Source of the DNA: Geminicoccus harenae
GTDB lineage: Bacteria > Pseudomonadota > Alphaproteobacteria > Geminicoccales > Geminicoccaceae
Length of the DNA stretch: 64,000 nucleotides
NCBI RefSeq assembly: GCF_019800005.1
Contig: NZ_JABGCL010000013.1
Coordinates: 60,960-124,959, forward strand
Reading direction: 5' to 3'
The position numbers and the translations under genes are program-made. Within the stretch, counting starts at the first letter, position 1. Each line of letters begins with the position of its first letter. Under the pieces are notes generated by a model that saw only the letters and a program-made list of their open reading frames with translations, was not told where the DNA came from and searched no databases. Of this stretch, positions 62,719 to 64,000 are shown piece by piece.

Positions 62719-64000
62719 TCACCCAAAGAAATTACCCTCCGACAAGCTCCCCACGCCCACCAGCGTCACCGTATGCAACCCGCTCGCATACCCAAGCGAC
62801 AACCCAACATCGAGCACCAGCGACGTGCCCCCATTGCCCGTCGAGACCGACACGGCGCTGTCGCTGCCGTTCAGGCTCCCGTCACCATTGGTGTCCAGCC
62901 GGGAGAACATCTGCGACGCGAAGACATAGCTGCCCTGCCTGGTCGTGCCGTCGATATACAACCCGTCGCTTCCGGCATCGAAATCCTCGATGACGTCCCG
63001 GCCGATCCCGCCGCTGCCGCTCACGTTCATGTGGACCAAGGCAATATCGAATCCACCGCCCATCCGGATGACGTCATCCCCCGCGCCAGCCTGAATCGTG
63101 TCGTCCCCCTCGCCACCCACGAGCACGTCGTTGCCGCTGCCCCCGACGAGCTGGTCGTCCCCACCGCCCCCGATGAACGTGACGTCCTGTGTGCTGCTGG
63201 CTTGGTTGCCGAACAGGTCGAACGCATAGAGCTCGTCATCGCCCGCCGTGCCGACGATGCCCTCGATGCTGCTGAGCGTGTCATCGGCCGCACCGCCCGA
63301 GCCGTTGACCAGCCAGCCGAGGATGCCAACTCCCTCGTCGGAATAGTCTGCAACGTCGAAGCCGTCCCCCCCGTCGAGACGGTCGGCGTCAGCCCCGCCG
63401 GACAGCACATCGTCGCCGGCATCGCCCATCAGCAGGTCGCTGCCGGTCCCCCCATGCAGGACATCGCCACCGTCCCCGCCATAGAGGTCGTCGCTGCCAT
63501 CCCCGCCGTACAGGACGTCATTACCCTCGTCCCCCCAGATCCGGTCGCGGTCGCCGTCGCCATGGAGGATGTCGTCAGCATCACCGCCGCTGATCAGGTC
63601 GAGGCCGTCGCCGCCATAGATGAGGTCATTGCCATCTTGGCTACGCAGCGTGTCGCTGCCGGCGCCACCGTAGATAATATCGTTGCCGCCACCGCTTTCG
63701 ATCAGATCATTGCCGCCGCCTCCTTCAATGCGGTTGGCTACGCTGCTTCCCAGCAACGTATCGTTGAAGTTGGAACCGATCAGTTGCTCGATGCTCACCA
63801 GCGTGTCGCGGCCCGCCCCGCCAGTCTCCTGCACGTCTGTCAACCCGAGGTTCACCGTCACTCCACTCGCCGTCGAAGCATACGTGACAGTGTTGATGCC
63901 CCCTCCACCATCAAGCACATCGTTGCCCGCGCCACCTTCGAGCACGTCGTTGCCTGCACCACCTTCGAGTACGTCGTTGCCTGCACCTCCAAGCAGCACA
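62719..64000 (-). CDS. RTX (hemolysin-type calcium-binding repeat) protein, C-terminal part
   Basis: At least 426 residues of a secreted protein whose N-terminus lies beyond the right edge. Many GGxGxDxLxGG nonapeptide repeats (GGAGNDVLEGGAGNDVLEGG at the edge, DGNDLIYGGDGLDLISGG further in) form calcium beta-rolls. A C-terminal EF-hand-like loop DTNGDGSLNGSD follows, then a tail ending SEGNFFG. No catalytic domain is visible. RTX proteins leave by type I secretion using the uncleaved C-terminus and act as toxins, proteases, adhesins or S-layer-like coats. No hlyBD genes are in view. Confidence 0.92.
   Translation of the reverse strand, partial: VLLGGAGNDVLEGGAGNDVLEGGAGNDVLDGGGGINTVTYASTASGVTVNLGLTDVQETGGAGRDTLVSIEQLIGSNFNDTLLGSSVANRIEGGGGNDLIESGGGNDIIYGGAGSDTLRSQDGNDLIYGGDGLDLISGGDADDILHGDGDRDRIWGDEGNDVLYGGDGSDDLYGGDGGDVLHGGTGSDLLMGDAGDDVLSGGADADRLDGGDGFDVADYSDEGVGILGWLVNGSGGAADDTLSSIEGIVGTAGDDELYAFDLFGNQASSTQDVTFIGGGGDDQLVGGSGNDVLVGGEGDDTIQAGAGDDVIRMGGGFDIALVHMNVSGSGGIGRDVIEDFDAGSDGLYIDGTTRQGSYVFASQMFSRLDTNGDGSLNGSDSAVSVSTGNGGTSLVLDVGLSLGYASGLHTVTLVGVGSLSEGNFFG

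Noticed and set aside
63000..63999. Regular repeats that might suggest a CRISPR array
   Set aside because: They are in-frame 27-base RTX codon repeats with no unique spacers.

Overview
The window reads as chromosomal DNA of a high-GC alphaproteobacterium. The codon use, the alpha-type fds formate dehydrogenase operon, the dense operons with 1-4 nt stop/start overlaps and the abundant ABC and TRAP importers point to a Rhodospirillales- or Geminicoccales-like heterotroph. That placement is inference, because no rRNA or tRNA gene is present.

Layout. (1) 1-3.6 kb: the start of a nickel importer (nikA, nikB) behind an exact NikR-type operator, an aldo/keto reductase, a decayed nitrile hydratase alpha fragment and a VOC protein. 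(2) 4.2-9.9 kb: a uronate module with an SDR divergent from uxaC, a TRAP transporter dctPQM and a KdgF-like cupin. (3) 9.9-14.8 kb: wrbA-MFS divergent from a LysR regulator, then a PAS/adenylate-cyclase divergent from a second LysR. (4) 14.8-20.8 kb: the complete NAD-dependent molybdenum formate dehydrogenase operon fdsG-fdsB-fdsA-fdhD-fdsD. (5) 21-31 kb: mixed housekeeping and accessory genes, including an MDR reductase, an MFS protein, an orphan msrQ, an algI-like MBOAT with an SGNH partner, an old-yellow-enzyme reductase divergent from ArsR, a methyltransferase and a DUF993 protein. (6) 31.4-42.6 kb: a nucleotidyltransferase-fold gene, then a sugar catabolic regulon made of a pentulose-phosphate epimerase-like protein, a ROK kinase, a ROK repressor, an ABC sugar importer, a Gfo/Idh/MocA dehydrogenase, a sugar isomerase and an alpha/beta hydrolase. 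(7) 42.9-59.1 kb: an exopolysaccharide cluster with an initiating phosphoglycosyltransferase, rfbCBDA for dTDP-L-rhamnose, three glycosyltransferases, a beta-helix protein, an O-acyltransferase, an F420-hydrogenase-beta-like protein, Wzy, Wzx and a pyruvyltransferase. (8) 59.1-64 kb: an IS481-family transposase, an IS3-like remnant, two uncharacterised genes, a REP-rich spacer and the C-terminal part of an RTX protein.

Two regulatory links can be read directly. The dyad GTAAC-N6-GTTAC occurs upstream of both the aldo/keto reductase and the DUF993 gene, 28 kb apart. The dyad TTTGT-N11-ACAAA occurs upstream of both the epimerase/ROK operon and the ABC-importer operon, which makes the local ROK protein the obvious candidate repressor.

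Composition falls from about 70% GC to clearly lower values inside the 3' end of the initiating glycosyltransferase gene, near 44.27 kb. It stays low to the IS elements near 59.2 kb, so the polysaccharide-specific genes look like a replaced serotype-like cassette recombined into a resident locus. No CRISPR array, prophage or obviously new defence system was found. The most unusual features are the paired operators, the dyad against the start codon at 31.37 kb, the 42-nt perfect palindrome in the transposase gene and the cassette breakpoint.
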